Shown here one piece after another: positions 11,751 through 25,500 of a stretch of 64,000 nucleotides of DNA (position 1 is the stretch's first letter; each line of letters begins with the position of its first letter). The translations under genes were made by a program, and so were the position numbers. The stretch is taken from assembly GCF_009389715.1 (NCBI RefSeq), contig NC_052401.1, positions 3,631,530 to 3,695,529 on the forward strand, read 5' to 3'. Below the pieces are notes generated by a model, which worked only from the letters and a program-made list of their open reading frames with translations, searched no databases and had not been told where the DNA came from. Source of the DNA: Phoenix dactylifera (lineage: Eukaryota; Streptophyta; Magnoliopsida; Arecales; Arecaceae).

Positions 11751-12866
11751 TGCATCTCACATTAAAAGGCTTTGCCATGATCCAAAGCCTTAGGCATGAG
11801 ATCCAACCTAAACCCGGGCTGGACCGAAGCTGGAGCCAACCTAAGGGGTGTATCGAGTCGAGCTCGATTCATCTTGGATCTGAGCAAGATTTCTTTGAAA
11901 CTAATTTCAAGATCGAGCTATGAGATCAAACTTGATTTATTTATCACTATTTCAATCTTTATTCAAACTTAATTTCAAACCAATTCGGATACGAGTCTAA
12001 TTGGCCTGCTTGATAATTATAATCTAATTAAAATCTATTCAAACTTGAACCAATCTTGGTGAATTAAAGCTTGTTCAAGTTTGATTTCAAGACAGGTTCA
12101 AGCCCGAAAAATTAATTGATTCAAACTATAATTAGAGCTTGACTCGAGCTCGAAATTAATTTTAGATCTTCTTTGGAGCTTGATTCGGGCTTCGCTCAGC
12201 TGGTCATTCAGCAGCACAAAGTACCGAATTGCCGCCTGGCCCAAACCATGGTTCTTATCCCGATCGATACATATTAATATATCCTAATATCTCAGCTGAT
12301 ACAATGTTAATTTGATCAATTGATGTTATTTAATGTGTTATCTATATCATATTATATAATTAAATGATAGAGAAATGTTAGCCAAGACTCACTGACACGA
12401 AAAAAAATTTTAGTTTTGCTAAAGATTTTGCATATGAGATAGTTTGATTAACTTTTAAATTAAAAAAATATATTATGAGCAAAAGATCATATGATGCCAA
12501 AATAATAAAAGGTTTTTTAAAATTAGAGTTTGGATAAAGTAGAAAGAGATTAGGATTGCTGGGTAAGAAGAATAGCAGGCAATCATAACCTGTCTAGAAT
12601 TAGTAAGAGGACCAAGTTACGAGTGTGAAACAATTTCATGAAGAAACCTAATCAGAGGAGTAACAAAAATTGAAAAGTTAACCACAATTCCATAGGATAT
12701 GGTGGACATGTAGATCGATTGAATTCAAGCTTGATAAGAGAACATATGAGTGCATCAATGGATAGATTCTATTTTTTGTTTCCTATGTTTCTCAACTCTC
12801 ACTTAAAAGAATTGGACCAAATCAAGTGTAATATTTTCAGCAGGGGGTAACACAAGGGCATACAAA
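11751..12866. other. Gene-free spacer with GAGCTTGA-type low-complexity repeats
   Basis: From about 11800 to 12190 the sequence repeatedly uses words like GAGCTCGA, AAGCTTGTTCAA and TTCAAGCTTGA. This is typical of decayed plant DNA-transposon interiors, but no convincing terminal repeats were found. The remainder is plain AT-rich spacer. Confidence 0.35.
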
Positions 12867-13354
12867 TAGGGCTGGGCTAGGCCGACCATGCTGCTACCCT
12901 TATCTGGCCCAAGAAAGTGTTCGAGCCGAGCTTAGGCCCAAAATATTTTGGCAAATCCTAGAGCCTAACCCAAGTTATCCATTTGAGCTGAAAATAAGTC
13001 TGGCCCAAACCCAATTGAAGTTCTTGCTTCAGAGTAAATAAGCTAGCTAAAAATTAGACTTTCCACTATAACACATGTAAATAATACATAATATATTATT
13101 CTCAGCTAAACTAATTTTAATTTATTCTTTTTTTTCATTATTCTCTTTAAATAGCAACATATAAAAAAAAAACAAATTAATTCGGACTTGAATTCAGGCT
13201 CCATTTTGGGCCTTGTTCGAGCTCGGGCCGGGCCCAAGCGAACCCAATGACATATCCGAGCACAGCCCGAAAAACAAATAAACTCTATATTTAAGTCTAA
13301 ATCCAATCTGAACCCTATAAGCCTTAGGCTGGCCCGATCCTATTTCCAGCCCTA
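12867..13354. mobile_element. Possible hAT-like MITE, 488 bp
   Basis: The ends TAGGGCTGG (12867-12875) and CCAGCCCTA (13346-13354) are exact 9-bp inverted repeats. Sub-terminal GGGCCGGGCCC/GGCTGGCCC-type words and an AT-rich core fit non-autonomous hAT elements whose TIRs start TAGGGxTG. The expected 8-bp target duplication is not visible, so it is either lost or the boundaries are slightly wrong. Confidence 0.5.
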
Positions 13355-13834
13355 AGTCCAGACAAGCAAAAAAAACCCTGCAAAATGATAAGCATGCAAA
13401 TATCACCCTAGTTAATCCATCAGTCCTTAGGTTCAATCAGGCCTTTCATGCTAACAACAACCCAACTTTTCCTGAAAAAACAATACAAAGTATTTCATAC
13501 TCAAATTGATAAGTTTTTCCCCCCATTTTCTGGATGGGGACAAACAAGTTCTGCATACACGCTGCCATCAGTATCAATCAACAAAGTACATTTGGAAATG
13601 TTAGAAAATGAAAGGCCATTACTTGCAGAGCAAGTGAATAAAAACAGAAAAAACTTCAGCCTTCCCAACAAATGGCGGTTTAGAAAGTTTTCAGCAAATT
13701 TTCCTTTATGGAAGTTTGATTTTTTATTCTGCAGGGAAAAGGAAACTGATCAAATTTTCCAAAACATCATCATCACTCCTTTCAACCTAATTTAACTTTT
13801 CAACTCATATGAAAGGCAAAAATGCATCCCTTGT
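13355..13834. other. Region downstream of prohibitin, probable 3' UTR
   Basis: It lies 3' of the prohibitin stop on the minus strand and probably carries its UTR and polyadenylation site. No other gene is seen. Confidence 0.4.
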
Positions 13835-16800
13835 TCATTTCTTCAATCTGGTTGTGCTCTCCACATTCAAGTCCTGAAGGTTCAACAACAGCTCATCAGA
13901 ATTCAAGAACACCCGGTTAGCAGAATTTGCAATTGTATGTGCCACTTCCCTTGCAGCTTCAATCCGTCTTAAAGCCAAAAATGCTGGATTGCTTGCAATT
14001 GCCTGACCTATAAGCTCAGCACTCTTGGCCTCACCCTGATAACATAGTAGGCAAGAAAAAAATAAGTACAAATGGTTGAATAGGGAGAAGTCCACAAATA
14101 TACTTCTGCTTATGAGAGATTATAACACATATATAGATCACCATGCCATCTGATTGCTCGAATACAAGAAAAAAACACAATCATAACATGCTCAAAAGAA
14201 AAGAATTTTTGAGATGCATGCCCATCAATGCTTTCTTTTATAAAACATAAAATCAGTTGTACCCAACTTCATAAAGCTCAATCCTATCCTGTGCTTTGTA
14301 CATAAAACAACAGAATGCAAAAAAGGTGGCTGACCAGCCCAAGCATCACAGAGAAAATAGTAAATAATTAAAAATGGAAGGAACCTTGGCCTAAGAAACT
14401 GGATGATAGAATTATCATAATATCTTAGCAGTAGTCTGATAACCCTTTAATCTATTTGGGTTTTTCTCAACTACTCTGCAAGACCCAAAAGGGGAAAAAA
14501 TGAAGAAATGAATGAGGAGAGAAAGGACTGCATCACAGGGATGCGCATGGATACTTCAGTGTTAGCCCTGTCATGGTCAAATCATGTGCAAGGATCTTCT
14601 CACAGTTAACCCATTATCATGTATAGATTGATACTGACTGACAAATTGACAAGTAGCCTAATATAGAGAGATAGGTACAATCTCATTTACAGGTAGTTCC
14701 TGACCATCAAAACGTAGAACTTTGCAACCAGTTGGTGCTGCTACATATTCACCAGCTGGGACCAGCAAGTGCCATACAAGTCACAACTGATATCTTGTAC
14801 CAATTCTTTCCTAGGTCTTTCACAAATCAACAACTCAAATTGAAAAATCAAAAAAAAAAAAAAATCAAGAACCGTGGTCAGCAAAAAAAAAAACCTTAAT
14901 GTTAAGGGCTCGGTCTATACTACCTATTGGTTGGACACAAGCGTGTAAAGAAGGCAGAAGATAGAGGCTCAATTTTAACAAATCCTGTATATGAGGCAAC
15001 CAACTACAACGACAGTTGAAATAAGTATTTGAAACTTAGAAGACTGACATATTAAGTCAAGCTCACCTGCGCCCTAATAACAGCACTTCTCTTGTCCTGC
15101 TCAGCCTTTTCTACAACAAACTTGGCCCGCTCAGCTTCCTGTGCTGCCACCTGTTTAGCTTCAATTGCATGTGTAAACTCTTTCCCAAAGCTCAACGCTG
15201 TAATAGATACATCATCCAATGCAATATTGAAGTTTGCAGCCCTCTCAGTCAATACCTTCCTTATTTCTCTACTTACAGCCTGCAAGATATGATTAATTTC
15301 TTCAAGCAATTTTTTCATAAATTACATACTAATTAATTTTTTATGTATAATTACAATATAAACCATAACAAATTACAAGGTACAAAATAAATTTAAATGA
15401 GTTTGTTTCAAAATGCCTCTCTTTGTGTGATCAGCTGGCTGGCATTGTATTTTGCTACAACAGCCTTCAAAGTTTCGTGGATAATTGATGGCAGAACCCT
15501 TTCATTGTAATTCTCTCCAAGAGTACGGTATATCGTAGGCAAATGATCTGGCAAGGGTCGAGTAAGAACCCGAAGCCCGATTTTTACCTAAGCAAAAAGT
15601 ACATGTTTCAGCAACCACAGTAGCAGAGATACTAAAAAGAGTAGGGAGAAAAGGTACTTTGACTTTGCAAAAGCCTAATAAATTAGTAGTTAAAGCACAC
15701 ACATGTAGATAAGACTGATTACATGTCAGTATGTAAACTCAAGCATAAATTGATGAAATTGCCATTTAGTTAAGATATTTTTCTTGATCAATCATGACAC
15801 ATTATTACCTACACATGTCCAACTAATATTTGGTTAAATCACGTGAATGAAGTTAGCAGTAACTAACACATGAAGAGGCAGTGTTAACGTTACAATCTCA
15901 ACAAGAAAAAATTAAGATAGATATATGAGATAGAGAGGAGATAGAGAGATCATATGATACATGAAGCATTGAGAGAAGGCTAAGCAAACAGGGTAATCTT
16001 CATTAGCAACAAGATATATAACATAATTTGGATGTCCTCTGTCCTAAAAAACAATCCAACAGAAATATTCATAGATGTTGTTCCACCTGTTACTCCATCA
16101 AAAAACCAACATCAAAACCAAAATCAAGCAGATTTCGTATCAAATAAAATAAAGGGAAATTATCTTTTGTATTCATCTGTAATTCAGTATCCGCAAAAAA
16201 TAAAATGTTTCAGGTTTTAAAAGGAATCAAACTAATCAAAGCTATTTAACAGGATAAAACAGTGTAAGTCTTGGCCATTGGCAAGAAAAAAAAACTGTAA
16301 ACTTTGTTTAATAAAGTTTTAACTAGATCACAAATTTGCTAATGATCCAGAAAGCAGTGCTGGAGAGGAAGATGTGATGGTTGGGAGCTGGGATATTGTC
16401 ACACTGTAAACATTCTAGAAAACAAAACCTTCTGTCGACTTTCAAATCTCAATGAAACACAGAAGCTCACCAAAATCAACATCAGTAAACACCACAGAAC
16501 TCCCTGCTGAATGAGCCTGGATATGGATCAATACAGAACACTCACAAGCCACAAAATCCCTCAGCTGGGGAGGTCTTACAAAGAGCTTTAATCTCCATAG
16601 AACAGTTCCTAACCAGCTCATCAAGCCCCATATTGACATGAGCATTACCAAAGTTAAGCTTGAGAAAGGCACTCAAGGGTGACACCCAACATGCCCCAAT
16701 GAAGTGTAAACTTTATCAACACTCACATGCAAAATTGTTCAACATTTATGTGCGTGTCAAATAGCTCAAAGTGGTTAGGTTTCAAACTCATCTCCAATTT

Positions 16801-17979
16801 AAGTTTATCTCTAATAAGTTGCTCTTCATCCCACATAAGCAAATTGATCATCAAGCAACAAATACCACTTCCATCATTTCTGAAAATAAATCCAATGTTT
16901 GTTCTAAGAATGCTAAGGCCATTGCACTATGTAGAACAAAGAGTCAAGATTGCAAGTTAATACGTGCATAACCTGCAGTACAATCATGAGTGCGTCTAAT
17001 GGAATGAAGCATCACTACTCCAAAAAACAGTCCAAATTCGGTAGTTAAAGATTAGCAGCAGCCACATACCAATAAAATGTAGATTACACCAAGTTGTGAT
17101 TCAAAAGTCAATTGTGTGGGTGTAAAGGAATTATACCATTTGCAGATCCCAACTACCAGAAGTGCTTTCCACAAGATGCGGACGGGCACGAACATCATAT
17201 ATGATAGGTCTCTCAAACCAGGGGATAATTAAATGAGTCCCTTCAGGGTAAACCTGCATATAATCTCTGTTTAGGTACTGTATCCAAAAATTATAAATAC
17301 AAAGTCCACCACAACCATTCATTGTCAACTTTATAAATCCTCATCAGATACAATCCTGTTTCAGATAACAAACCAGAATGTAAATGCCGTTAAATACTCA
17401 CGAATCCCAAAAAAAAAAAAAATCTTAAAAGAGAAATGCATACTAAAAAATATTTATATTTTGCCCACGACCATTATACAAACTTAACTATCATAAGAAC
17501 CACTCGAAAAATCACCTAAAAAAAACCATTCACGCAGACACGCACGCCACACGCATCTATCTATCTATCTATGTACGTACGTACGTATGTATCTGTGAGT
17601 GTATACGAAAACAAGTACCATTTCATCATCCCATAATACATTATCAAACTTAGAAAGGGGTATTTTCTTCAAGCATTGGATAATACAGAAGCACGAATCA
17701 ATCCAAAAATGCAAAACAATTCAGTAACGGACTCGATTCAATATTGAAAGCATTAAAAAAAAACAAAAAGAAAACATCTCAAAAATATAAAGGATTTCGA
17801 ACCTTTTCCTTGATGCCATAGATGCGGTTGAAGACGATGGCCCGGTGGCCTCCATCGACGTTGTAGAGGCTGTTGAGGGCCGCGTAGACGCCGGCGCCCC
17901 CGACGAGCGCCACCTTGATGAGCGTCGCCGCCGAGCCGGCGCCGGGGATATTCGGAACCTTGGCGTTCTTAAAATTCAT
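13835..17979 (-). CDS. PHB: Type II prohibitin (PHB1/2/6 class), 292 aa
   Basis: Mitochondrial inner-membrane scaffold protein that forms ring complexes with type I prohibitins and supports protease regulation and cristae biogenesis. Minus-strand exons are 17803-17979, 17137-17253, 15417-15587, 15067-15279 and 13835-14035; lengths close in frame to 292 residues (family about 286-290). The start is MNFKNAKVP; the frame above it has no ATG before position 18003. Visible in order: an N-terminal hydrophobic anchor near residues 19-36, [31 protein letters not shown], the PHB core, [16 protein letters not shown], the coiled-coil [17 protein letters not shown], and an unprocessed C terminus. Type II rather than type I is shown by HRAIVFNR and the IPWFERPI segment. 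Introns 1, 2 and 4 are GT-AG; intron 3 starts with GC. Trp94 replaces the Arg usual in GSRDLQMV. Confidence 0.95.
15280..15416 (-). other. GC-AG intron 3 of prohibitin
   Basis: On the minus strand the exon ends CAAAGAGAG and is followed by GCATTTTG. The next exon starts after cttgcag with GCTGTAAGT. Joining there gives ...TQRE-AVSREI, exactly the family sequence, in phase 0. No GT near this point gives a continuous product. Confidence 0.85.
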
Positions 17980-19585
17980 CTCTCGTCCTTCGCTCCACCT
18001 CAAACCCCTAAAAAATCCAAAGAAAAAGAGAAGATGCAGATCAAGAAATCGAGGGTTTGCGGTGAAATAGAGATCGAATTCCTACCGAGAGAGAGAATTT
18101 GGGAGGAGGAGGAGGAGGAGGAGAAGCGGCGGCGATGGGGTCGGTGGACTGTTTGGGTTTTAGGAAGGCGACGGTGTCCGCCTTCTCCTTGGTTTGGGGT
18201 TTTAGTAGGAGCAAGCGGGGTTTCGTTAAAACTGGGTAAAAAGAGATATGGATGGACGGCTTGGATTTGTTGGGTTTGGGGAGCTTGATCAAACGGCCAC
18301 GAGTTGGGGTGCAATGATGTTATGGAATAACGACCATACCATAAAGTTGATGCAAAAAATCATCGTAGTCATCATACTACCTTTATATTTTATACTTGTT
18401 ATGAATTGAAACATCCCTAATAATCACATACAAAATTTGCCACATCCGTTGTATATCAATACTATAATAAAATAATACCGGTACTTGGTTTTGTGCCCGT
18501 AAACTTTGGTTATATGTATCGCCTAAATTATAAATTATTGATAACTAATAAATTTTAAAGTTTAACTAACATGATCAACACATCTCTTATTGAAATGTTT
18601 ACAAGGAGATCAAAGTATTTAAATCATGCTACTTAGCTTGTATCTAGCTTGTACCTTGCTCAAACCGAAAAATAGGTGAAAAGTTCAATTTGTGTTGGCA
18701 AAAAAATAGCTGAGAGTACCAATTCTAGCACTTCAAAACTAGTAACTCCTGCTAGCGACTCATTGGATTTGGGACCAAAATCTTTGGCTTAGATATTCTG
18801 TATCCAGGTTGGCTTTGGATCAAGAAAAACCTAAACCAGACCAGATCCATTTGAAGCTTGTAGTGCATGGCTCATCATTTATTATAAGATTGTTTACCAT
18901 TTGTAAAGTTTGCTCCGCTATGAAAACAAAGCACCAAACACCTGGCAGCAGTAAAGTGTCAGATAAGTAGTATGGTAGCCAGAAAATGAAAGCAACCAAG
19001 AAATTTTTGAATGGCAAGCACTAATCTTCCAGGTCTTAATGCATCCTTGAAGCACAATGATTGATCTAACTTTCCGATTAAACCTGTAAATCATATCCTC
19101 GCACCTTTCTCACTGCTCATCTTATGTCAAGGTAGAAGCTATTCTCTCATGGCTATGTACAATCAACCCAATAACTTTCATCACAAAATAGATTCCTGAT
19201 CTAGACATTTCAATTTTAATCCTATGAAGACAGTCTACAATACTAGAATGTCAATTTTGAGAGGCAAGTTCTTTATCTGAATATCTGAAATCAAGCATTG
19301 GATTTAAAAAAATGACCTTTGCTGCATTGCTGAATTTAATAGAATGACCCTATCACTTGGGATAAAATGTACCTCGGAGGAAACAAATTGCAGTTCAAAA
19401 CAATTACAGAAGATATATTACAGACACCACCATAAAACCTCCACTGCACTCTGTCATGAGCACCTTGAAACTACTTTTCCTTTAAAAATTTCTCCATCCA
19501 CCTTTATACAAAAAGGGCTTTGATTTTGGCGGACCAGTTTTGCTCTAAGGGAGCTGATGGCTGTTCTCTCTCTTTCTTCTAACTA
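17980..19585. other. Prohibitin 5' leader/promoter and MACPF gene 3' region
   Basis: Sequence up to about 18200 is GC-richer and carries a (GAG)n/(CTC)n run at about 18103-18125, as in plant 5' leaders, so it likely holds the prohibitin UTR and promoter. From about 18300 it is AT-rich spacer with no gene. The last few hundred bases before 19586 probably contain the 3' UTR of the MACPF gene. Confidence 0.45.
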
Positions 19586-22500
19586 TTAACATAACTCTTC
19601 GTCTGGGAGCATTGCAGTCAGAAGGGAGTACTTGACCCGTAGGGAAATTTTACCCCTCTCCAAATGCAGCTTTGCACCTGAGACCACCCAGTAACCCGGT
19701 GAGTGCTGTGGGCCACGCGCCATTTCTGTTGTATCAACAAATTTAAGAAGCTTTGGGGTCTGCACTGGGACTGGCGGGCCACCAGGATACACCGCCGAGT
19801 TGATGTTCACATCTGCAGGGCGGGGTGGTGGCTTCTGGGCAGCCATTGAGAAGTGAGTGCTGATCAGTGTTGAGATGAGGCCAGATTTCTGGACCAAGTT
19901 TGGAGATCCTTCCCACTCGGGATTCTTGACCAGCGCAGCATTTAAAACTGTTGAGAAGTAGAGGCGGAGGAAGAGGACTTTCTTGAGCCCATGATGACTG
20001 ACATGTAATTGTGCCCCGGTAACAAAGGAGGAATCATCTTCAGCCTCAATTGGTGCAGTGTAGACATGAGAAAAGTGTCTCCACTGAACTGGCTCGTAGT
20101 GCTTGCGTTCGTATGGTTCACGAGGGAAGTAACTGTCAGGGTTGTCCTGGAGCTGGAGGATTTGAGGAAGGGAGGAAAGATGTTGGAGATGAATCGCTAA
20201 TCTGTTGCTCCGCTTCCCTTCTAGGTATAACCGAAGGCCAGTGACTGGCCTCTTGCCTACATCAACCTGCAACAAATATAAATTCAGAAGCAATGAAATA
20301 TATTTTTAAAAAAAAATCCAAAATCATATGCCGGGACTGAAATAATGGAGGATCTTGGATAAGGACAATCTGATGAAAGTATCCACCATATGTCACACAC
20401 TACATGCTGGCTTTCATATGAAAACATAAGTATTTTAACAGACTTTCTCTGATACATAAACAAAGAAGCTTATTTGTCAAATCTCAGACTGGCTACGCAG
20501 AGCCTACATTGCCATTCTAATAGATAATGACACATCTAAAATTTTTTACCCAAAATTGAAACAAGAAAGACAAGGAAACAGTGAAGAAACAAAATTAAGG
20601 TACTAATTTCAATAAAACTCAACCTGCAGTTGAACACTGACTGCTCCTGTGCAAAAACAATCTTGCTGAACATTGAGGAGAATTGAATGGGTGCTTCAAG
20701 AGATACAGTGAATGGTATGATCAAGCAATTGGATTCCTATTTTTGTTCTTAAGATTGGCATTTAAAAGAGAAAAATTAGTGGTCTACAAGATAGCGCACT
20801 GTCAATGTTTCTATTCAACAGAAAATAGCTAATCATGGAAGTTAGTAAACATGGGAGAATCTGATGGGATCATTCTGTAAACTAATATTGAGGATAGAAT
20901 AAAAATGTAGGAGGTATATCCTGTATATTGATCGTAGAGAGAAAATATGACGTTTGGATGAGGTTTTAGTGGTATGAGTTGGAGTCGGACTCCAACTGCA
21001 TCTGTAATCAGTATACAAGACATTGTAATTGGCCTGAAAAGTGCTTGATTAGGATTGCAGGATCAACCACCTCATGTTCCCTCCAATCTTTGCCTTTTAT
21101 TGCCTCTTCTAAGATGACTGGATGGCCCCACTCCATATTGCCGCCTCTGTACAAGATATCATTGGGTATAATAGCCAAGCATCTTCCCTGGTTGACTACT
21201 TCCCTCTCTTCTTTCCTGTCAATACAACCTCCTTTCCTCGTCCTCCCCTAACCCCAGCAAACTCATGGTCCCCTCTTTCTTCTCATGGAGAGATTGAAGT
21301 TGACAACAATGAGAGGGTGGATACATCCAGTCTGGTGTCCTAGCAGGCTAGCAGCCAACTGCCAGAATGTGCAAAGAGCAAGCAATCTTTCCCGCTGCTA
21401 TGCACAAACACACACAGAAAGCATGCAGCGGTGTCACAATGGCCAGGAGCACAACAATCAGGTCAGGCCAAGTGCACCCCAAGCCTGAGATATGCCTACC
21501 ACTCCAGGCTTTGGCCACCAAATTAGACGCAAAATCAAGCCCAAGCCAGGACACAGAAGTTTGATCCTACCCTATGGTCCAATCCCACCGATCCCCAGAA
21601 CTATTGGACATTCAGAAAACCCCTAACCCCACAAGATAACAGCATCATTTATGAAAGACCAAAGAAGTCTATTTAACAGCAACAATCTCACTCGTGTAGC
21701 GTGTTTGTGCATCAAAACATCCCCTTACGGCATTCACATGTTTACTTTGCTTAACCAGGGCTTGAAAGTCAGCCTAGCATAAACCTTGCATTCTTCAATG
21801 ATTTGTAGAAGCATATGGGAGTTGATAATTACTACCAAGAACCTACAGTTTGATCAAATTGACTACTTACCATACTGCTGTTAACATAGAGCTTTGGACC
21901 CAGGAGCTTAAACTGTAGAGAAGAACTGCTCTGTTGTTTCCGCTGAGGACCAAGGGGAAGGTCACTGTAAACAGGTGCCCATTGTCTTGGCAATTGAAAC
22001 TCCAAAAATTGATGAAGTTCCTCTATCGGTGGCTTATCTGAAATGAGGATGGGAATAATCATGAAAATCAAAACAAATTATATGGGTATTATAAGTAAGG
22101 TGCAATGACAAAAAGAAAACTCGGACAAATCAGAATTGAACATCATTAAATGTCAGGAAACTGTTTTTGCCTCTCCCATGATTGTAGAAAATGGATCAAC
22201 CAGATGCCACCTGTTAAACCCTCCAATTGATTACAGCCCAAGTTATATGAAGAGGAATGGGGTGAAAACAGTAAATGCCTACTGCAGCACATTTCCCAAA
22301 GACTACAATGAACCGCAATCCACTCGATGAAACCAACCAATGATTAATTTTATGAAGAAAAGAAGTAATATTTAAAAATGGTAAAAGATGCTAATTTTTT
22401 TTTTTTAACTTTACATCTGACTAATTGACGATTGGTAGATACATAACTGAAAGGGTGGATGGCATGCAACTGGTTCAGAAAACTATAAAAGAAACTCATC

Positions 22501-25500
22501 TGTTGAGCATTCTCTAAGTGCAGAAGACCCTATGTCCTCTAGCCAGGTGGTGACAGCAGAGATAATCTTTTGATTCTTGAGGTATTATATCAGTTGAAAT
22601 ATGTACATGTTGATGAAAGTAATTCAAATCCATCAATGCAGCTTGTCTAACTGTAAAAGCAATGTGATCATTAAAGGAAGAAGCTTATACTTTTCGCATT
22701 CAATAAAACATTGTAGAAGTCCGTGGCTTGCAAAGTGCATGCACATGCACGCGCGTAAGGATACAACAAAGAAAAGGTCTGTGTACATTCCAAATAATAA
22801 ATGAAAACATTTCATTTGTGCTGTTATCGAAAAACTGCTCATTTTCTTGACCACTTGATGCAACAAGTCCCTAAAATTATCAAAGTACTGTGTGGATACT
22901 CTATTTTGATTCCCCGCCAAGGATTTTGGCCCTAAAGCATAAGCATAACATAGTTATGCCCTAGGAACATCAAAGCTACCCCTCATATCTATGTACAAAT
23001 ACCTGGAGATGCAGCATACCATTAATTGTAATGTCCACATTATATACCAATCAACAAGCATTTAGGGTAACGTAAGCATTAGGTCAATTTAGAAGTAGTT
23101 TCATTATTGAGCTAGGAAACTTCTAGCAATATTAATGCTTGAACCGAATGAGTGCCAGTCAATTCAAGCTGAAGCAAAAGCATTGTCTTACATCCACCTC
23201 TAGGTTGATCTTATAAGACAACTGAAATGTAGATAAGATCAGTTCATACTTACATCGTAGGTATAAGTTAATGGCATGACTTAAGAATCCACTACCAGGA
23301 ATTCCATTTAAGAGAGATGTGATTGGCAAAAAAGACATTGAGACAACATCCGGTTCAGATTGAACAGTGTTTAACCACTCATTATGAGATAAATCTTTAT
23401 TATCTTTGCCTCCTCTCCGCCTGAATATTTTCATGATGTCCTGAAATTGAATAAATAAAATACAACAGATTATTTAGTGTGACTCTAACTGAAGGTTAAA
23501 GCTTTTTGACAAAAGCATAAAGAAAGTACCTCCTTCGAACAGTAAGAACATGATGGGCTGGCATCCGCAAACCGTAGCCGTTGCTCTCTGATATCAATCT
23601 GCGCTACAAAATATTAAATTGGTTCAGTGGAAGGAAAGAAGGTCCAAATATGCACTCTTCTAGTCTGATGCTGGATGATTAATATTGAGATTTGAGACCA
23701 AGAGTTGCAATTTTGCAACATCAACTTTAGTTACAAACTGGTGCGGCAAAATCAGCTACAATGGAAAATGCATATGCACCAGCTATTCTGTCAAAATACC
23801 TTTGTTTAACCTATACATACTTGGGAATTTATTCACCAGAAACATAGTACAAAGCTGAGACAATATTTGTAGCATAAAGACATGCTAAATTCTCCTGCAT
23901 GCACTAGTGTATATATAGTTTACAACAAATGGTAGCAGGAATTCTCCATGAACTTCTGATATAGCCCAGGCAAATTGCGTAAAAAAAAGAAATGAATTTC
24001 ATCTTTTCTTTCACAAAATGCAGCTACAAAGGATAACAAAAAGATAAAATTTAAATAATCATACAAAACTAAAGTAACAGGAAAACCCAATCACTATCAG
24101 TCTCTAGAGACATAAATATAAAAACAGATGACTGTTAAGACCGGCAGATTTTTTATTATCCCTCATCTGTTTAGCCATTATGTTTCTGTTCAATGCCCTC
24201 CCCAACCCTTAGACCCCCTACCCCCACCCCCCTTCTTCCTCTTCCTCTTCTCCTTACTTTTTTATCTTGTATGTAAGTATAAATTCAGCAATATAAATAT
24301 AACCAGCAAGAAATGGTCACAGGAATACTAAGGTTCAACGATTAGCCTTGAATAGCAAATCCTTCTAGTTTTACTCTGGAAATTTGATACATGGACAAAA
24401 TTACAAGTCAGTTCCACCAATGATAGTGAATTAAATGCTCATGTATTTTGCCACAGGATGATATACATGCAGTCATTTTGCTGTGCAATAATTGGTAAAA
24501 ATGATTATAAAAAAAACTAAGGCCACGAATTCCCCTATGTATGTTACATTAGGCAGTACAAGACACGAGTCATTTTCCCAATTAAACAACTTGTCTCTTG
24601 CTTATAAGTCAGTTAGAAGGAAGGAATATGACCTTGCATTCACACATAAACATACAAATGTTATTTTGTCCTGTTGCCTAAGTACCTCAGTTTAGATACA
24701 ACTACAATGTTTTTTTAATATTTTGGTATATTAGAAGTCAAAACCTATAAAAAAAAAGGTATGCGCTAACATAACTTTGTCAGATAATATGAGCTGCTTT
24801 TAGTTTTGTTCCCTTCTTTGATTGGGTGATCTATCTGCCAGTAACATAGAGAAGCATCCTATCTTGCCATCTTAGATTACTCCTGTTCTTTTTACCAAAT
24901 ATATCAAGCATTCATTCCCCGAAGCTGACATTAACTTGAAAACACAAAAAAGGATTTTTCATAATCAATAAGAAACACCTTATCCTGCCCATATGCTTCT
25001 TTAGAATTCCCATAGTATTGTCCGTTTACATCAAGAAATCTCCTATCTGCCCACTCCTTCAACATTTCCTGAACTTCAACAGGTTGGAGGCTTGATGAGT
25101 GCTGTTGTCTCACACAAATTACATCCTTTCCTCCCATCTTCACACCAACAACAATATGAGTACCAAAGTTTAAAATAAACCTGGAATTACAAACAAAGCC
25201 CATCAAAACTTGCAAATTTACACAGAGATTAAACAAAAAGGAGTGCGATATTCATCAAGCAGGTAGCTATGGATATTCCTCAACATGTAATGAAAGATTA
25301 AGGTATTGAGCATCACAATACAAAGCCTTCATGAAGAAAAGACAAATTCTGATACTGATGCATTAGGATGAGGATAATGCTACACTAACTCTTAGAAAAT
25401 AAATATAAGAAAAAAGTGTATTAAATATTGGGGAACTTTGATATATCAAATCATAACAATCAACGAAGTTCTTGAAATCAAATATATGCTACCCAAAACA

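Noticed and set aside
11800-12190. GAGCTTGA/TTCAAGCT-rich sequence as a complete transposon
   Set aside because: The wording is typical of decayed elements, but I could not find matching terminal repeats or a target duplication.
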